Below, one piece after another: positions 1 through 10,554 of a stretch of 33,590 bases of DNA. Position 1 is the first letter of the stretch. Each line of letters starts with the position of its first letter. Source of the DNA: Polyangiaceae bacterium (GTDB lineage Bacteria; Myxococcota; Polyangia; Polyangiales; Polyangiaceae). Where the stretch lies: assembly GCA_025936205.1 (NCBI GenBank), contig JAICTU010000023.1, positions 1 through 33,590 on the forward strand, in the 5' to 3' direction. The notes under the pieces are model-generated. The model was not told the origin of the DNA. It ran no database searches and saw only the letters and a program-made list of their open reading frames with translations. The position numbers and the translations under genes were made by a program.

Positions 1-1
1 G

Positions 2-310
2 CGAGCCGCACGCCGACCCGACCGCCCTGGTGAGCAGTGCCGGGCGGAGCCCGGGGCCTACGCGCCGGTAGTCGATCGCAACCGCTGCGAAGGCAAGTCG
101 GACTGCGTCGCCGTCTGCCCGTATGGCGTCTTTGAAGTGCGGCGCATCGACGACGCGGATTTCCGCGCGTTGTCGTTCTTCGGTCGCCTGAAGAGCCGAG
201 CGCACGGGCGGCAGACGGCGTACACGCCGCGCAGCGACGCCTGCCAGGCGTGCGGGCTGTGCGTGGTGGCGTGCCCCGAGCATGCCGTGGCCTTGGTCCC
301 GCGCGGCTGA
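2..310 (+). CDS. 2[4Fe-4S] ferredoxin family protein, C-terminal part (start outside window)
   Basis: The reading frame is open from the left edge to TGA at 308-310, giving about 102 residues with the N-terminus missing. Two cysteine clusters are visible: an unusual C-x5-C-x3-CP in CEGKSDCVAVCP, and a classical C-x2-C-x2-C-x3-CP in CQACGLCVVACP. Such paired clusters bind two 4Fe-4S cubanes in small soluble electron carriers, and the segment between them (about 40 residues) is longer than in clostridial ferredoxins. The redox partner cannot be told because the upstream neighbours are not in the window. The family call is firm and the specific role is unknown. Confidence 0.85.
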   Translation, partial: RAARRPDRPGEQCRAEPGAYAPVVDRNRCEGKSDCVAVCPYGVFEVRRIDDADFRALSFFGRLKSRAHGRQTAYTPRSDACQACGLCVVACPEHAVALVPRG

Positions 311-318
311 CCCGAGCG

Positions 319-340
319 CAGCGTCAGCCCGTTGACGCTG
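319..340 (+). terminator. Hairpin after the ferredoxin gene
   Basis: An 8-bp perfect stem (319-326 with 333-340) closes a 6-nt loop, starting 8 nt after the ferredoxin stop. There is no T-run, which is common for terminators in GC-rich genomes. The position supports a terminator; the mechanism is inferred. Confidence 0.5.
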
Positions 341-594
341 GCGCGGCTGCAAACCGAGGTGGCTCAAATCGGCGACAAAAGCGGCGCGGGGAGTCGATTG
401 AGACCCGGCTCGAGCTTATGCAGCCAGTGTGGCTGGACGCTCTTTCGAGAAGTATGGACAGCCACAGCCGAATTCTCCTGTCGGAAGCAACTCAGCTGGT
501 GTGCGCGACCCGGCGACGGATCGAGCTCACGAGCGCCCTGCTCGGCATCGCTGCCCGGGCCAACGCTCTTCCTGGCCCGCGCGGCCTGAGACCG
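341..594. other. Gap between convergent genes; one doubtful small ORF
   Basis: This stretch separates the ferredoxin from the convergent CheB-CheR gene. From ATG 418 an open frame runs to 738 (106 codons), starting MQPVWLDALSRSMDSHS and containing an Arg-rich helical stretch. It has no clear ribosome binding site and its second half lies antisense to the CheB-CheR gene, so I do not call it a gene. Nothing else is recognised. Confidence 0.3.
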
Positions 595-3500
595 TCAGGT
601 CGCGGCATCGAGCCGCTGGAAGACGGCGAACGCGAGCTGGGCGCCGCTGGTCGGCTCAATCTTGGCGTGCACGGCGAGCTTCACGCGCAGCGCGGCGCCG
701 GAGCGGGAGCTCAGGGTCCGCTCCGCACGCAGGGGTAGGCCTTTCTCCAGCCGCAGCTCGAGCAGCACGCGCTCGCGCGGTGCCCCCGGCTCGAGCGCGA
801 ACAGCTGCAGCACGTCATCGAGCAACGGCAACGCATCGTCGATACCGAGCATGCTGCGGGCGTTCTCGGAGAGCTGAACGATCTCGTTGTTGAGATCGAG
901 CAGCGCATGGCCCGTGCCCGCGACGAACTCGACCAGCTCGCCCGCATCCTGCACCCGCGTCAGCTGCGACCGGACGCGCTCGAGCTCGGAGATCTCCTGC
1001 AGCGTGACGATCACGCCGCCGCCGCTCTTTCCGTTGCGGTCGCGCGCGACCTGCAGCCCGATGTTCCACCAGGCCCCGTCGTGGCCCAGTGCGGTGACGA
1101 TCTTTCGCTGCCCGGAATGCAGAACATCAAATGCCTGCTGCGCCAGGGCCGTGTCGGCCTGAACGGCGATCTCGCTCAGCGGGCGTCCGATGTCTTCCGG
1201 ACGCAGAGGGAACAGTCGCGTCGCGCTGTCGTTGAAGCGTCGGATGGTCAGGCGTTCATCGAGAAACAGTACACCGGCATCGACGGCACCCAGCAGATTC
1301 TCGAGATCCGCGTTGGTCTCCTCCAGCTCGCCGATCTTTTCCTGGTACTCGGAGTTGACGGTGTAGAGCTCCTCGTTGACGCTCTGCAACTCTTCGTTGG
1401 TGCTCTGCAGCTCCTCGTTGGAGGCGGTGAGCTCCTCGTTCGTCGCTTGCAGCTCCTCGTTGCTGGCCTCCAGATCCTGGACGGCGGACTGCAGATTTTC
1501 GCGGGCAACCATTAGCTCGTCCTCGAGCTCCCGGAGCCGCTGCCGGGCGGCTCCTTCGAGCTCGGAGGCATCAACCGGGGTCGGCTCCGCAGCGATGCGC
1601 GGTGACTCGAAGAAGATCAGCAAGCCGAGCGCCACGCCGGGAAGGTCCTCGACCGGCGCGATGCGGACGCAGAAGACCTGCTCGCCGTCGGCTACCGGCA
1701 CCCGTACCTCGGGGATGGTGATCTCCTCACCCTGACTGAGGGCTTTGCGTCCTGCGGTGCTGAGCAGCGCCGCGAGCGAGCGCGGTACCATCTTGAGCAG
1801 GCTGATCGTCACCCGGCCCGGTGGTACGCTCACGAAGTCCGCGACGCGCCCGAACACCTGGATCAGCTCGAAGTTGGAATCGACGGCGACGCCCGGCGGG
1901 GCATAGCGCTCGAGCACGGCTTCATAGAGCGATTCGGTGGAGCGCGCCGCGCGCGGCGGCGGCGTCGAGCCACTGGACACGTCCACGCTCAGCTCGCGCA
2001 AGGAAGGCAGGACGGACTGGCCAGTGCTCGGCGTACCACGGGCCAGGTACACGCCGGCGCGCGCATGGAGCGAACGAAAGAGCGGGCTGGCGTCGCCGAC
2101 CGATTCGCTCGTGCCCAAGAACAGGAAGCCCCCCTCCTTGAGCGAGGAACGCAGCCGGGTGATCACGTGGCGCTGTGCCTCTGCGTCGAGATAGATGAGC
2201 AAGTTGCGACAGACGACCAGGTTGAGCTGCGTGAAGGGCGGGTCGGTCAACAGATCGTGGGGGGCGAAGGTGACGGCGTCGCGCAGCGCGCGGCGCGCGA
2301 CCAGCTGCTCGCCGCGCGTCTCGAAGTAGCGCTCGCGCAAGGGCTCCGGAATCCCGCTGCAAGCATCCAGCGGATAGGCTCCGGCGCGCGCGTAACGCAG
2401 AGAATCTCGGCGCACGTCGGTGGCGAAGAGCCGATAGTTGATCGGACGGCGCTGCTTCTGGATCTGCTCCTCGAGCAGCATGGCCAGCGTGTAAGCTTCC
2501 TCTCCGGTGCCGCAGCCTGCCACCCATAAGCGCAGCGTGCCTGGCTCTCCACCCAGCGCGAGCAGCTGGGGCAGGATCGTGTCTTCCAGGTAGCCCCAGG
2601 CGAACGGGTCACGGAAAAACTGCGTGACGCCGATCAAGAGTTCGCGCGTCAGCTGCTCCACTTCGGGCGGCCGCGCCTTGAGGTATTGCGCGTAGGCGCT
2701 CAGGCTCTCCTCCCCCACGAGCCCGGCCCGGCGCTGGATGCGCCGCAGCACCATGGCCGCCTTGTACATCGAGAAATGTAGACGCGACTGCTGGCGCAAG
2801 ATGCGCAAGATCTCGTCGAAGGCCTCGCGCTCGCGCTCCAGATCACCCGTCTCGGACGCCAGGCGCTCAACTGCCTTCTGTGCGTATTGCTGCAGGCGCT
2901 CGGCGAGGTGCGTCGGGGTGCCGACGAAATCGACGCTGCCGCTATTGATCACGCTGTTGGGCATGCCGTCAAACTTGGCGCTGCCCGGCTCCTGCGCGAG
3001 CACGAGCCCCCCCGCTTCCTTCAGCACGCGCGCGCCGTGCGTGCCGTCGCTGCCGGTGCCACTCAGGATCACCGCCACGCCCTGGTCCCCCTGCTCCTCT
3101 GCCAGCGAGCTCAGGAAGACATTGATCGGCAACAACACGCGCGCCACGTCGCGACTCGTACAACGGAAGCGCCCCTGCTCCAGCGTGACCACGCAATGGG
3201 GCGGCGCCACGTGCACGCAGTTGGGGAGCGGACTCGCGCCCTCCTCGATTTCGACGACCTGCAGCTGCGTCTGACGCCCGAGCAGCTGCGACATCATGCT
3301 CTTGAAATCGGGCGGAAGATGCTGGATGAACACAAACGACAGCCCGCTCCCGGGAGCCAGGTGCCGGAACAGATCCTGCGACGCCTCGAGACCGCCCGCC
3401 GAGGCGCCCACGGCCACCACGAAGAACGGCAGCACCGCGCTGTGGGGGGCGGCTTCGAGCCGCGGCTGCTCCTCGATGGCGGCCTCGGGCCGCGGCGCAA

Positions 3501-3618
3501 ACCCGCTGCGCGGCCCGAGTGTTTCACGATGCGCGGGCGGCACGCTGGCCCGCCCGATCCGTCGCGCGTCGCTCGGGCGCGCCATGCGCGGCTCTTCATC
3601 GTGCTCGGTCGACCTCAT
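595..3618 (-). CDS. CheB-CheR fusion with coiled coil and PAS domains
   Basis: A 1007-residue cytoplasmic signalling protein. The CheB methylesterase domain (about 65-245) has no receiver in front of it and keeps the catalytic set Ser73 (GASAGG), His100 (FIQHLP) and Asp191 (SGTGSDG). A CheR methyltransferase domain follows (about 275-525), with the SAM-binding motif [14 protein letters not shown] near 366-379 and CRNLLIYL near 470-477. A coiled coil of xNEELQS heptads (about 695-765) leads to a PAS domain (about 770-880) and a second PAS-like region (about 895-1005). No kinase domain follows. The start at 3618 is preferred over the ATG at 3714 because a GGGGGTGAG ribosome site lies 7 nt before it. 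CheB and CheR remove and add methyl groups on chemoreceptor glutamates, but no receptor gene is nearby, so the substrate is unknown. It is divergent from the hybrid kinase gene. Confidence 0.93.
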   Translation of the reverse strand: MRSTEHDEEPRMARPSDARRIGRASVPPAHRETLGPRSGFAPRPEAAIEEQPRLEAAPHSAVLPFFVVAVGASAGGLEASQDLFRHLAPGSGLSFVFIQHLPPDFKSMMSQLLGRQTQLQVVEIEEGASPLPNCVHVAPPHCVVTLEQGRFRCTSRDVARVLLPINVFLSSLAEEQGDQGVAVILSGTGSDGTHGARVLKEAGGLVLAQEPGSAKFDGMPNSVINSGSVDFVGTPTHLAERLQQYAQKAVERLASETGDLEREREAFDEILRILRQQSRLHFSMYKAAMVLRRIQRRAGLVGEESLSAYAQYLKARPPEVEQLTRELLIGVTQFFRDPFAWGYLEDTILPQLLALGGEPGTLRLWVAGCGTGEEAYTLAMLLEEQIQKQRRPINYRLFATDVRRDSLRYARAGAYPLDACSGIPEPLRERYFETRGEQLVARRALRDAVTFAPHDLLTDPPFTQLNLVVCRNLLIYLDAEAQRHVITRLRSSLKEGGFLFLGTSESVGDASPLFRSLHARAGVYLARGTPSTGQSVLPSLRELSVDVSSGSTPPPRAARSTESLYEAVLERYAPPGVAVDSNFELIQVFGRVADFVSVPPGRVTISLLKMVPRSLAALLSTAGRKALSQGEEITIPEVRVPVADGEQVFCVRIAPVEDLPGVALGLLIFFESPRIAAEPTPVDASELEGAARQRLRELEDELMVARENLQSAVQDLEASNEELQATNEELTASNEELQSTNEELQSVNEELYTVNSEYQEKIGELEETNADLENLLGAVDAGVLFLDERLTIRRFNDSATRLFPLRPEDIGRPLSEIAVQADTALAQQAFDVLHSGQRKIVTALGHDGAWWNIGLQVARDRNGKSGGGVIVTLQEISELERVRSQLTRVQDAGELVEFVAGTGHALLDLNNEIVQLSENARSMLGIDDALPLLDDVLQLFALEPGAPRERVLLELRLEKGLPLRAERTLSSRSGAALRVKLAVHAKIEPTSGAQLAFAVFQRLDAAT

Positions 3619-3700
3619 CTTCACGCTCACCCCCGAAGGTCTCTCTGTGCTGGGGTTTGAGGACGTCCCCGGACAACCCACAGCGGCCCCGCCAACGGTC

Positions 3701-3731
3701 ACTATAGGGGGCATTTCTGCGCTCCAGTCAA
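3701..3731 (-). promoter_or_regulatory. Possible sigma-70-type promoter for the leftward CheB-CheR gene
   Basis: On the minus strand TTGACT (3731-3726) is followed after 19 nt by TATAGT (3706-3701), about 80 nt before the chosen start codon. Both hexamers are close to consensus but the spacing is longer than the usual 17, so this is only a candidate. It lies in the 213-nt divergent region shared with the hybrid kinase gene. Confidence 0.3.
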
Positions 3732-3831
3732 TTTCAACGGACTTACTTCACCGCCGCGGTGAGCTATTGTCGAGGCTGGCCGTTTACGTCGCCGTGGAGG
3801 CCTGTGAGCCCCACGGGCAACACGGGTAGCC

Positions 3832-6516
3832 ATGGCCAGCCAACGCATCCTCATCGTAGGGCGACCTTCGCCGCTCTCCCGGGAGCTGCTCGCGTATGGC
3901 CACATCGTCCATCACGTCGCGATGAATCGTGCCCTGTGGACCAGCCTCGCGAGCGGAGTCTGGGACGCCTGCGTCTTCGACGAAGAGTGCCTATGTGCGG
4001 AAGTCTACGACCTGATCCAGCATGCGCGCGAGACGCAGCCGCATCTGGCGGTGCTCATCGGCGCGGAGGAAGAAACCTCGGCGTTCGATGCAACCCTGGT
4101 GAGTGGCGCTGACGACTGGTTGAAGGCGAAGAGCAACTCGCGACCTGCTCCGCGCGTCCTGACGCAGGCCGTGACGTTTCGCCGCAGTCGTGCGCGCAGC
4201 CGCGCGGCGGCACCACAGTGCCGGGTGACCATGCTGGATTGGGACCAGCTCGAGGCGCCCGCCGTGCGCGCGGCGCTGGGCCGCAACGGCGTCCTGGTCA
4301 CGCAGGTCGCCGACGTTCGCGGGGCCCTGCGCGAGCTGCGGCTGGGGACGACCGATGTGCTGATCACGCCGCCCTCGGTCTCGGTGAACGGCGCGAGCAT
4401 TGTGGTCGCCGCATTGCGTTACGACCCCCGCCTGCGAATTCTGGTGGCGAGCGACCTGTCGGAGCTCGAAGGCACCGCGATCGCCATCGGGGAAGGCGCC
4501 CAGGACTACTTGCTGCGCCCCGTGGGCAGCGAGCAAGCGGTGGGCGCCGCCCTGAGCGCGTGGACCGCCCACGCGAACACCTCGCCCGGCGGCGAGCCGC
4601 GCGCGCAGCTGCTGCAGATCTTGCTGCTGGAGCCCGAGCCGTTGCAGGCGCAGCTCGTCGACGAAATGCTTGCCCAGGAGGGTCGCTTCGTGACCACCAG
4701 CGTGCGCGACCTGGCGCAGGCGCGCCGGCGCATGGCGGAACGCACCTTCGACGCCATCCTGTACCGCCCCGCTGGCGGGCGCAGCGAGGCCATCCGCTTT
4801 CTGCACGATCTGCGCAGCATCGATCAGAGCCCAGCGATCCTCCTGCTGGCGCAGCGCCCCAACCCGAGCTTCCACGAGCAAGCGCTGCGCATGGGTGCGC
4901 AGGACATCATCGGTCGCGAGCGTCTGGGGCGAGAGGCGCTGGGCGCGCGGGTGCGCAATGCGGTGCGCCGCCAGCAGAGTCGGCTGGCTCACGAGCGCTT
5001 CGTGCGCGACCTGCAGAAGCGCGAAGCGAGCCAGCAAGAAGTAGTGCGGCGCAGCGGCGACGGCATCCTGATCGTCGATAGCCAGGGTACGGTCGTGTTC
5101 ACCAACCCCGCGGCGGAGCGGCTGTTCTCGCGCCCGGAACGCCCCTTGATCGGCGGGCATTTCCCATACGAGCCGAGCCAGGAGGGGCCGCGCGAAATCC
5201 AGATCCGCGACGGCGAGGATCCCTGTATCGCCGAGATGACCGAGGTCCCGATCGACTGGAACGGCGCGTCGGCACGGCTGATCTCGCTGCGCGATACGAC
5301 CGAGCGACGGCAGGCGCAGGAGCTGCGCGATCGGTTGGCGCACACCGAACGGCTCGCCGCCATCGGTCAGCTCGCCGCGGGGGTCACGCACGAGATCAAC
5401 AACCCGGCCACCTACGTCGTGGCCAACCTGACCACGATGCTGGATCTACTGACCACGCTCGAGCTCGATCCCGCCGCCCGCGAGGACACGCGCGCCAAGC
5501 TGCGCGAGCTCAGCGAGATGGTGCGCGAGAACCTGGACGGCATGGCGCGCATCCGCTCGATCACCACCGATCTACGCACGTTCTCGCGCATCGACAGCCA
5601 CGAAGTGAGCCTGGTCGATCTCAACGAATGCGTGGTGTCCGCCTGTAAGATCGCCTTCAGCGAGATCCGCCAGCGCGCCCACCTGGTCCAGGCGCTGAGC
5701 GAGGTGCCGGCGATCCCGGCCTCGCGCGGCAAGCTGGCGCAGGTGGTCACCAATCTGCTGGTGAACGCGGCGCAGGCCATTCCCGAAGGCAATGTGGAGG
5801 CGCACCGGGTCACCGTGCGCACCGGTCAGGACAGCGATGAGGTCTGGCTGCGCGTGGATGACACGGGGCGCGGCATTCCTGCGCAGATCCGCGCCAAGAT
5901 CTTCGATCCATTCTTCACCACCAAGGCGCGCACTCAAGGTACGGGTCTGGGGCTGGCCCTGTGCGCGGACATCGTGCGCCAGCATCAAGGGACCATCAAG
6001 GTCAGCTCGAGACTCGAAGGTGGCGGCACCTGCTTCGAGGTGCGCCTGCCGTTCGACACCCAGCTGGAGATCAGCCCGCCCACGCCCACCACCTCACAGG
6101 TGGTGCCGAGGCTGCGCAAGTCGCGACGACTGCAGCTGCTGTTGATCGACGATGAACCGCTGGTCTTGCGCTCGCTGCGGCGCATGCTCGCCGAGCACCA
6201 CGTGGACACCGCGCAGAGTGGCCACGATGCCCTGTTGCAATTGCAAAGGAAGCAAGACTACGATCTGATCTTCTGCGATCTGATGATGCCGGAGATGGAC
6301 GGCACGATCGTGCACGCGGAGATCGAGCGCCGCATGCCGGAGCTGCTGCATCGCCTGGTGTTCTGCAGCGGCGGCGCCTTCACCTCACGCACCAAGCAGT
6401 TCATCGAGCAGACCAAGCGGCCGCTGGTCGAAAAACCACTGACACGGGAGAGCTTCGAGCGGGTCGTATCCGAGCAGCTGGGCGAACGGCGCCTGAAAGT
6501 GGCGGGCGAGGGCTGA
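3832..6516 (+). CDS. Hybrid sensor histidine kinase with three N-terminal receiver-like domains, PAS and C-terminal receiver
   Basis: An 894-residue cytoplasmic protein with no membrane segment. Three receiver-like units come first (about 5-115, 130-245 and 258-380). None has a clear acidic pair, and units two and three lack an Asp at the phosphorylation position (DVLITPP, DAILYRP), so they look like non-phosphorylated pseudoreceivers. A PAS domain follows (about 400-490), then HisKA with phospho-acceptor His520 (GVTHEINNP), and an ATPase domain with the N box NLLVNAAQA, G1 DDTGRGIP, F box FDPFFTTK and G2 GTGLGLAL. The C-terminal receiver (about 767-885) is intact, with Asp773/774, Asp816 and Lys868. 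It probably autophosphorylates and passes phosphate to its own receiver. It precedes the second CheB-CheR gene by 42 nt, suggesting one transcript. No DNA-binding output partner is seen nearby. Confidence 0.93.
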   Translation: MASQRILIVGRPSPLSRELLAYGHIVHHVAMNRALWTSLASGVWDACVFDEECLCAEVYDLIQHARETQPHLAVLIGAEEETSAFDATLVSGADDWLKAKSNSRPAPRVLTQAVTFRRSRARSRAAAPQCRVTMLDWDQLEAPAVRAALGRNGVLVTQVADVRGALRELRLGTTDVLITPPSVSVNGASIVVAALRYDPRLRILVASDLSELEGTAIAIGEGAQDYLLRPVGSEQAVGAALSAWTAHANTSPGGEPRAQLLQILLLEPEPLQAQLVDEMLAQEGRFVTTSVRDLAQARRRMAERTFDAILYRPAGGRSEAIRFLHDLRSIDQSPAILLLAQRPNPSFHEQALRMGAQDIIGRERLGREALGARVRNAVRRQQSRLAHERFVRDLQKREASQQEVVRRSGDGILIVDSQGTVVFTNPAAERLFSRPERPLIGGHFPYEPSQEGPREIQIRDGEDPCIAEMTEVPIDWNGASARLISLRDTTERRQAQELRDRLAHTERLAAIGQLAAGVTHEINNPATYVVANLTTMLDLLTTLELDPAAREDTRAKLRELSEMVRENLDGMARIRSITTDLRTFSRIDSHEVSLVDLNECVVSACKIAFSEIRQRAHLVQALSEVPAIPASRGKLAQVVTNLLVNAAQAIPEGNVEAHRVTVRTGQDSDEVWLRVDDTGRGIPAQIRAKIFDPFFTTKARTQGTGLGLALCADIVRQHQGTIKVSSRLEGGGTCFEVRLPFDTQLEISPPTPTTSQVVPRLRKSRRLQLLLIDDEPLVLRSLRRMLAEHHVDTAQSGHDALLQLQRKQDYDLIFCDLMMPEMDGTIVHAEIERRMPELLHRLVFCSGGAFTSRTKQFIEQTKRPLVEKPLTRESFERVVSEQLGERRLKVAGEG

Positions 6517-6558
6517 CACCGCATTGAGAACTCGGGCAGCCCGGAGTAGGGTAGCCTG

Positions 6559-9536
6559 GTGGAGCAGGGGTCGGAACGGCGCGCCGCCGCCAGAGGACTG
6601 CGGCGGGTGGTGGGGATCGGCGCCTCTGCCGGCGGCCTCAATCGTTGCGTGCCTTCTTTTCTGCGGTGCCGCGCGAGAGTGGCTGTTGCTTCGTGGTGGT
6701 CCAACACCTGTCGCCGGACTTCAAGAGCTTCATGCGCGACATCCTGTCGCGCGATGCCGCTATCCCGGTGCTCGAAATGGAAGACGGCCAGCGCCTGGAA
6801 GCGGACACGATCTACGTGCTGGTGCCGAGCAAGAGCGTGACGCTGCTGGGTGATCGCCTGGTGCTGCAGGAAACGGTGCGCCGCGAAGGCGGTTTGAACA
6901 AGCCCATCGATCTTTTCTTTCAGTCCCTGGCTCACGAGCAGGGCAAGAACGCGATCGGCGTCATCCTCTCCGGTACCGGCAACGACGGCAGCGCGGGTGC
7001 GCGCGCGCTGCACGACGCCGGGGCGCGCGTGCTGTGCGAGAGCCCGGACACCGCCAAGTTCGACGGCATGCCTCAGGCCGTGCTGGACGCGCAGCTGGAG
7101 GATTTCGTGGCATCCCCCGCGGATCTGGCCCTGGAGGCCACCCGGCAACCAGAGCCAGGTCCCGTGAGCGGTCTGGCTCCGCGGCGGGAGGAGAGCCCGA
7201 TCACCGCGGCTCACTCCCGCATCTTCGAGTTGATCCAGGATGCCTACGGCGTGGACTTCGGCCAGTACAAGCTGGCCACCGTGTTGCGCCGGCTGGAGAA
7301 GCGCATGCTCGAGATCGGCATGGAATCGGCCGAGCGCTACCTGGCACACGTGGAGGCCAGTCCGGCGGAGATATCTCAGCTGTACGATGAGATGCTGATC
7401 GGGGTGACCGCGTTCTTTCGCGACCCTGAAGCCTTCGAGAGCCTGGATCGCGAGGCCATCCAGGTGATCGTGCGCGACAAGGCCCCCGGGGAAACTGTGC
7501 GCGTCTGGGTCCCCGGTTGCTCCTCGGGCGAAGAAGCCTACGGGCTGGCGATGTTGATCCGCGAGGCCTGCAACAGCCAGGGCAAGAACCTGAACCTCAA
7601 GGTGTTCGCGTCGGACCTGGACGACGGCGTGCTGCGCAAGGCGAGCTCCGGCAATTACGATCATTCGGTGATGGCCGGCGTGTCTCCGGAGTTCAAGGAG
7701 CGTTACTTCAGCGTCCGGGACCAGGGCTACAAGATCAGCGCGAAGCTGCGCCGCTCGGTGGTCTTCACGCGCCACAATGCGCTCGGCGACCCGCCGTTCC
7801 GCGACATCGACCTGGTCAGCTGCCGGAACATGCTGATCTACTTTCGCGAGGACGCGCAGGCCAACGCGCTGCTCTCGTTCTTCTTCTCGCTGCGCGAAGG
7901 GGGCTTTCTGTTCCTGGGTCCCAGCGAGAGCCTGGGTGTGGTGGAGAGCGGCTTTCGCACGCTCGACCGCCGCTGGCGCATCTACAAGAAGCTCTCGGGC
8001 GCGCGGTTACCGCGCGAGCTCGAGACGCGCTTCAAGCGGCAGAAGCGGCGACTGCTGGCAGGCACGCGCGGCGGCACCGTGCAGGAGGCCAATAGCGATC
8101 TGGACTCGGCGTTCCAGGCCTTGCTGCAGCGCTACGTGCCGCCGAGTCTGCTGGTCACGGAGGATCTGGACGTTCTGCATTCTTTCAGCGATGCCGGCCA
8201 ATACCTCCACCCGCGGCCCGGCGCGCCGGGCACCAATCTGCGCAACCTGGCACACGAGCAGCTCGTGACGGCGGTGCGCGTCTCGTTGCAACGAGCCAAG
8301 CGCGATCGCGACGCGGTCGCCTATCGCGGCGTGGAATTCGACAACTTCGGCACACCGATCCGGCTGGACGTGACCGTCTGGCCACTGCCTGCGACCCGCA
8401 AGCGCAGCGCGACCTCGGTCTATCTGGTGTCGCTACAGCCTGCAGAGTCCGAGACGGACCCTCGAGAATCCGCCTCCATCGACATCCAGATCGACCGCAA
8501 CGGTACGCAGCGCATCGCGGCGCTGGAGAGCGAGCTACAGAGCGCCAAAGAGAACTTGAGCGTGACCGTGGAGGAGCTCGAGGCCACCAACGAGGAGCTG
8601 CAGAGCACCAATGAAGAGCTGCTCGCCTCCAACGAGGAGCTGCAGAGCACCAACGAAGAGCTGCACTTCGTGAACGAGGAGCTGTACACCGTCAACGGTG
8701 AGTATCAGGCCAAGATCGACGAACTGCGCGACCTGGCGCAGGACGAGCAAAGCTTGTTCAAGGTCACGCAGGTGGGGGCGATCTTCCTGGACGCGGGATT
8801 GCGCCTGCGGCGCTTCACGCCCTATGTCGCCGAAGCGTTCGGCATCCATCCCAACGACATCGGCCGCCCCGTCACGCATGTGCTCGCGCGCCTGTCCGTC
8901 GGCAGCCTGGACGCGCAGCTCGGCGCCGTGCTGCGCGGGGGCGGACCGATCGCGCACGAGGTACAGGACGCGGCCTCGGGCACGCCGTATTTGCTGCGCC
9001 TATCCAGTCACCAACCCCCCAACGGCCCGGCGGGCATCGTGATGAGCGTGGTGGACCTCACCAAGTCCCGTGCCAGTGAGCGGGAGTTCGCTGCGCAGCA
9101 GAAGGTGCTTGGCTCCGAGCGCCAGCGCATCACGAACCTGGAGGACCAGCTGGCGCGAGAGCTCGCCGAGCATCACGACCTGCTCACCGGCACCCTACGC
9201 TACGGCGTGTGGGACTGGCCGAACGTGAGCCAAGACGCGCAGATCTGGTCCGCCGACTTCTATTCGTTACTGGGTTACGCGCCCGGCGAGATCCCCGCGT
9301 CCCGGCAATCATTTGGCGAGTTGCTGCACCCGGACGATCGCGAGTCGACGTTCGCCGCCTTGAGCGGCCACTTCGCTGACGGCACTGCCTTCGATCTCGA
9401 GGCAAGGTTGCGCACGAAAGCCGGCGCATACCAGCGCTTCCGTTCCAACGGCAAGGTCGCGCGCGACGCGCAGGGCAGCGCCGTGCGCATGGTGGCGGTG
9501 ATGCAACCGCTCGCGGAGCAGCCCGACGCGGATTGA
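6559..9536 (+). CDS. Second CheB-CheR fusion with PAS domains, frameshifted near 6640
   Basis: A paralogue of the leftward CheB-CheR protein. The GTG at 6559 starts a frame that reads [11 protein letters not shown], the CheB catalytic Ser motif. Downstream the homology jumps to another frame ([11 protein letters not shown], then [11 protein letters not shown]) that runs to the stop at 9536. Adding one base between 6638 and 6642 restores a continuous protein of about 992 residues reading GGL-x-SLRAFF. His of VVVQHL and Asp of SGTGNDG are present. CheR follows (SAM motif [14 protein letters not shown], then CRNMLIYF), then a heptad coiled coil, one PAS domain and a C-terminal PAS_3-type domain ([11 protein letters not shown]). 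If the lesion is real, translation could begin only at TTG 6645 or later and the CheB Ser would be lost while CheR and PAS remain. The next gene starts 1 nt after its stop codon. Confidence 0.9.
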
Positions 9537-9537
9537 G

Positions 9538-10554
9538 ATGTTGCGCCGAACCTTCCTGACCTCCGCGCTGGGCCTCACCGCCGGCTCCTTCGTCGGCTGT
9601 TCGCGCAGCTCGAGCAAGAGCTCGAAGGTCACGATCGCGGTCGGCGGCAAGAGCCTGATCTACTACCTGCCGCTGACCATCGCCGAGCGGCTGGGCTACT
9701 TCACGGCGGCGGGGCTGGACGTGCAGATCGTCGACTTTTCGGCGGGCTCTCTGGCGCTGAAGTCGCTCGTCGGTGGCAGCGCGGACGTGGTGGCGGGCGC
9801 CTTCGAGCACACGCTGGCCATGCGAGCCAAGGGCCAGCCGCTGCGCGCGTTCGTGCTGCTGGGCTGCGCGCCGCAGATCGTGCTCGGAGTCGGCAAGCGC
9901 GCGTTCCCGGCGTTTCAAGGCGTGGCCGACTTGAAAGGCAAGAAGATCGGCGTCACGGCGCCCGGGTCGTCCACCCACGTGCTGCTCGAGTACGTACTCG
10001 AGCAGGCGGGGGTAGCGCGAGACTCGGTGGCCGTGATCGGAGTGGGCACCGGCGCCAGCGCCGTCGCGGCGCTGCGCGCCGGGCAAGTCGATGGGCTGAG
10101 CAATCTCGATCCGGCGATCGCGATGCTGGAACGCGCGGGCGAGCTCCACGTCGTCACCGACACGCGCTCCGTGGCAGAGTCGCAGCGCGTCTTCGGTGGG
10201 CCGATGCCGGGCGGCTGCCTGTATGCCAAGCAGCAATTCCTGGACACACAGCGCGAGGCCAGCCAGGCGTTGACGACGGCGCTGGTCCGCGCCGACGCCT
10301 GGATCCAGCACGCCAGCCTGGAGCAGATTGTGGCGGCGGTGCCCGAGAGCTACTTGCTGGGGGACCCCGACGTGTATCGCGCCGCACTGACGGCGGGCCG
10401 CCCGGCGCTGTCCGCAGATGGCCTGATCCCGGAGGGCGCGCCCGAGACGGCCTTGCGCGCCCTGACTCTCCTGGATCCTGCGCTGAAAGCCGGCGCCTTC
10501 GACCTCGACGCCTGCTACACGAACGAGTTCGTGCGCCATGCCGTCACCAGCTGA
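9538..10554 (+). CDS. ABC transporter substrate-binding lipoprotein, NitT/TauT type
   Basis: A 338-residue exported binding protein. The N-terminus MLRRTFLTSALGL carries a twin-arginine-like RRTFL pattern and a lipobox ending VGC at Cys21, so it is probably a lipoprotein, perhaps Tat-exported. The mature part has the SsuA/TauA/THI5-like fold signature: YYLPLTIAERLGYFTAAGLDV at the first lobe, DLKGKKIGVTAPGSSTH at the hinge and GQVDGLSNLDPA in the second lobe. Such proteins deliver nitrate, sulfonates, taurine or pyrimidine-type thiamine precursors. The ligand cannot be told from this sequence. It starts 1 nt after the second CheB-CheR gene and overlaps the ATPase gene by 17 nt, so it belongs to the same transcript. 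Confidence 0.9.
   Translation: MLRRTFLTSALGLTAGSFVGCSRSSSKSSKVTIAVGGKSLIYYLPLTIAERLGYFTAAGLDVQIVDFSAGSLALKSLVGGSADVVAGAFEHTLAMRAKGQPLRAFVLLGCAPQIVLGVGKRAFPAFQGVADLKGKKIGVTAPGSSTHVLLEYVLEQAGVARDSVAVIGVGTGASAVAALRAGQVDGLSNLDPAIAMLERAGELHVVTDTRSVAESQRVFGGPMPGGCLYAKQQFLDTQREASQALTTALVRADAWIQHASLEQIVAAVPESYLLGDPDVYRAALTAGRPALSADGLIPEGAPETALRALTLLDPALKAGAFDLDACYTNEFVRHAVTS

Noticed and set aside
418..738. Small rightward ORF after the ferredoxin gene
   Set aside because: No ribosome site, overlaps the CheB-CheR gene antisense by about 144 nt, and has no recognised domain; kept only as a remark in the gap entry.
6258..7775. Open frame of 505 codons on the minus strand across the hybrid kinase and second CheB-CheR genes
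   Set aside because: Shadow of two conserved genes; no motif.
8560..8700. Repeated DNA words around GAGGAGCTGCAGAGCACC in both CheB-CheR genes
   Set aside because: These encode the heptads xNEELQS of a coiled coil that is conserved in the family; they are protein repeats, not a DNA element.
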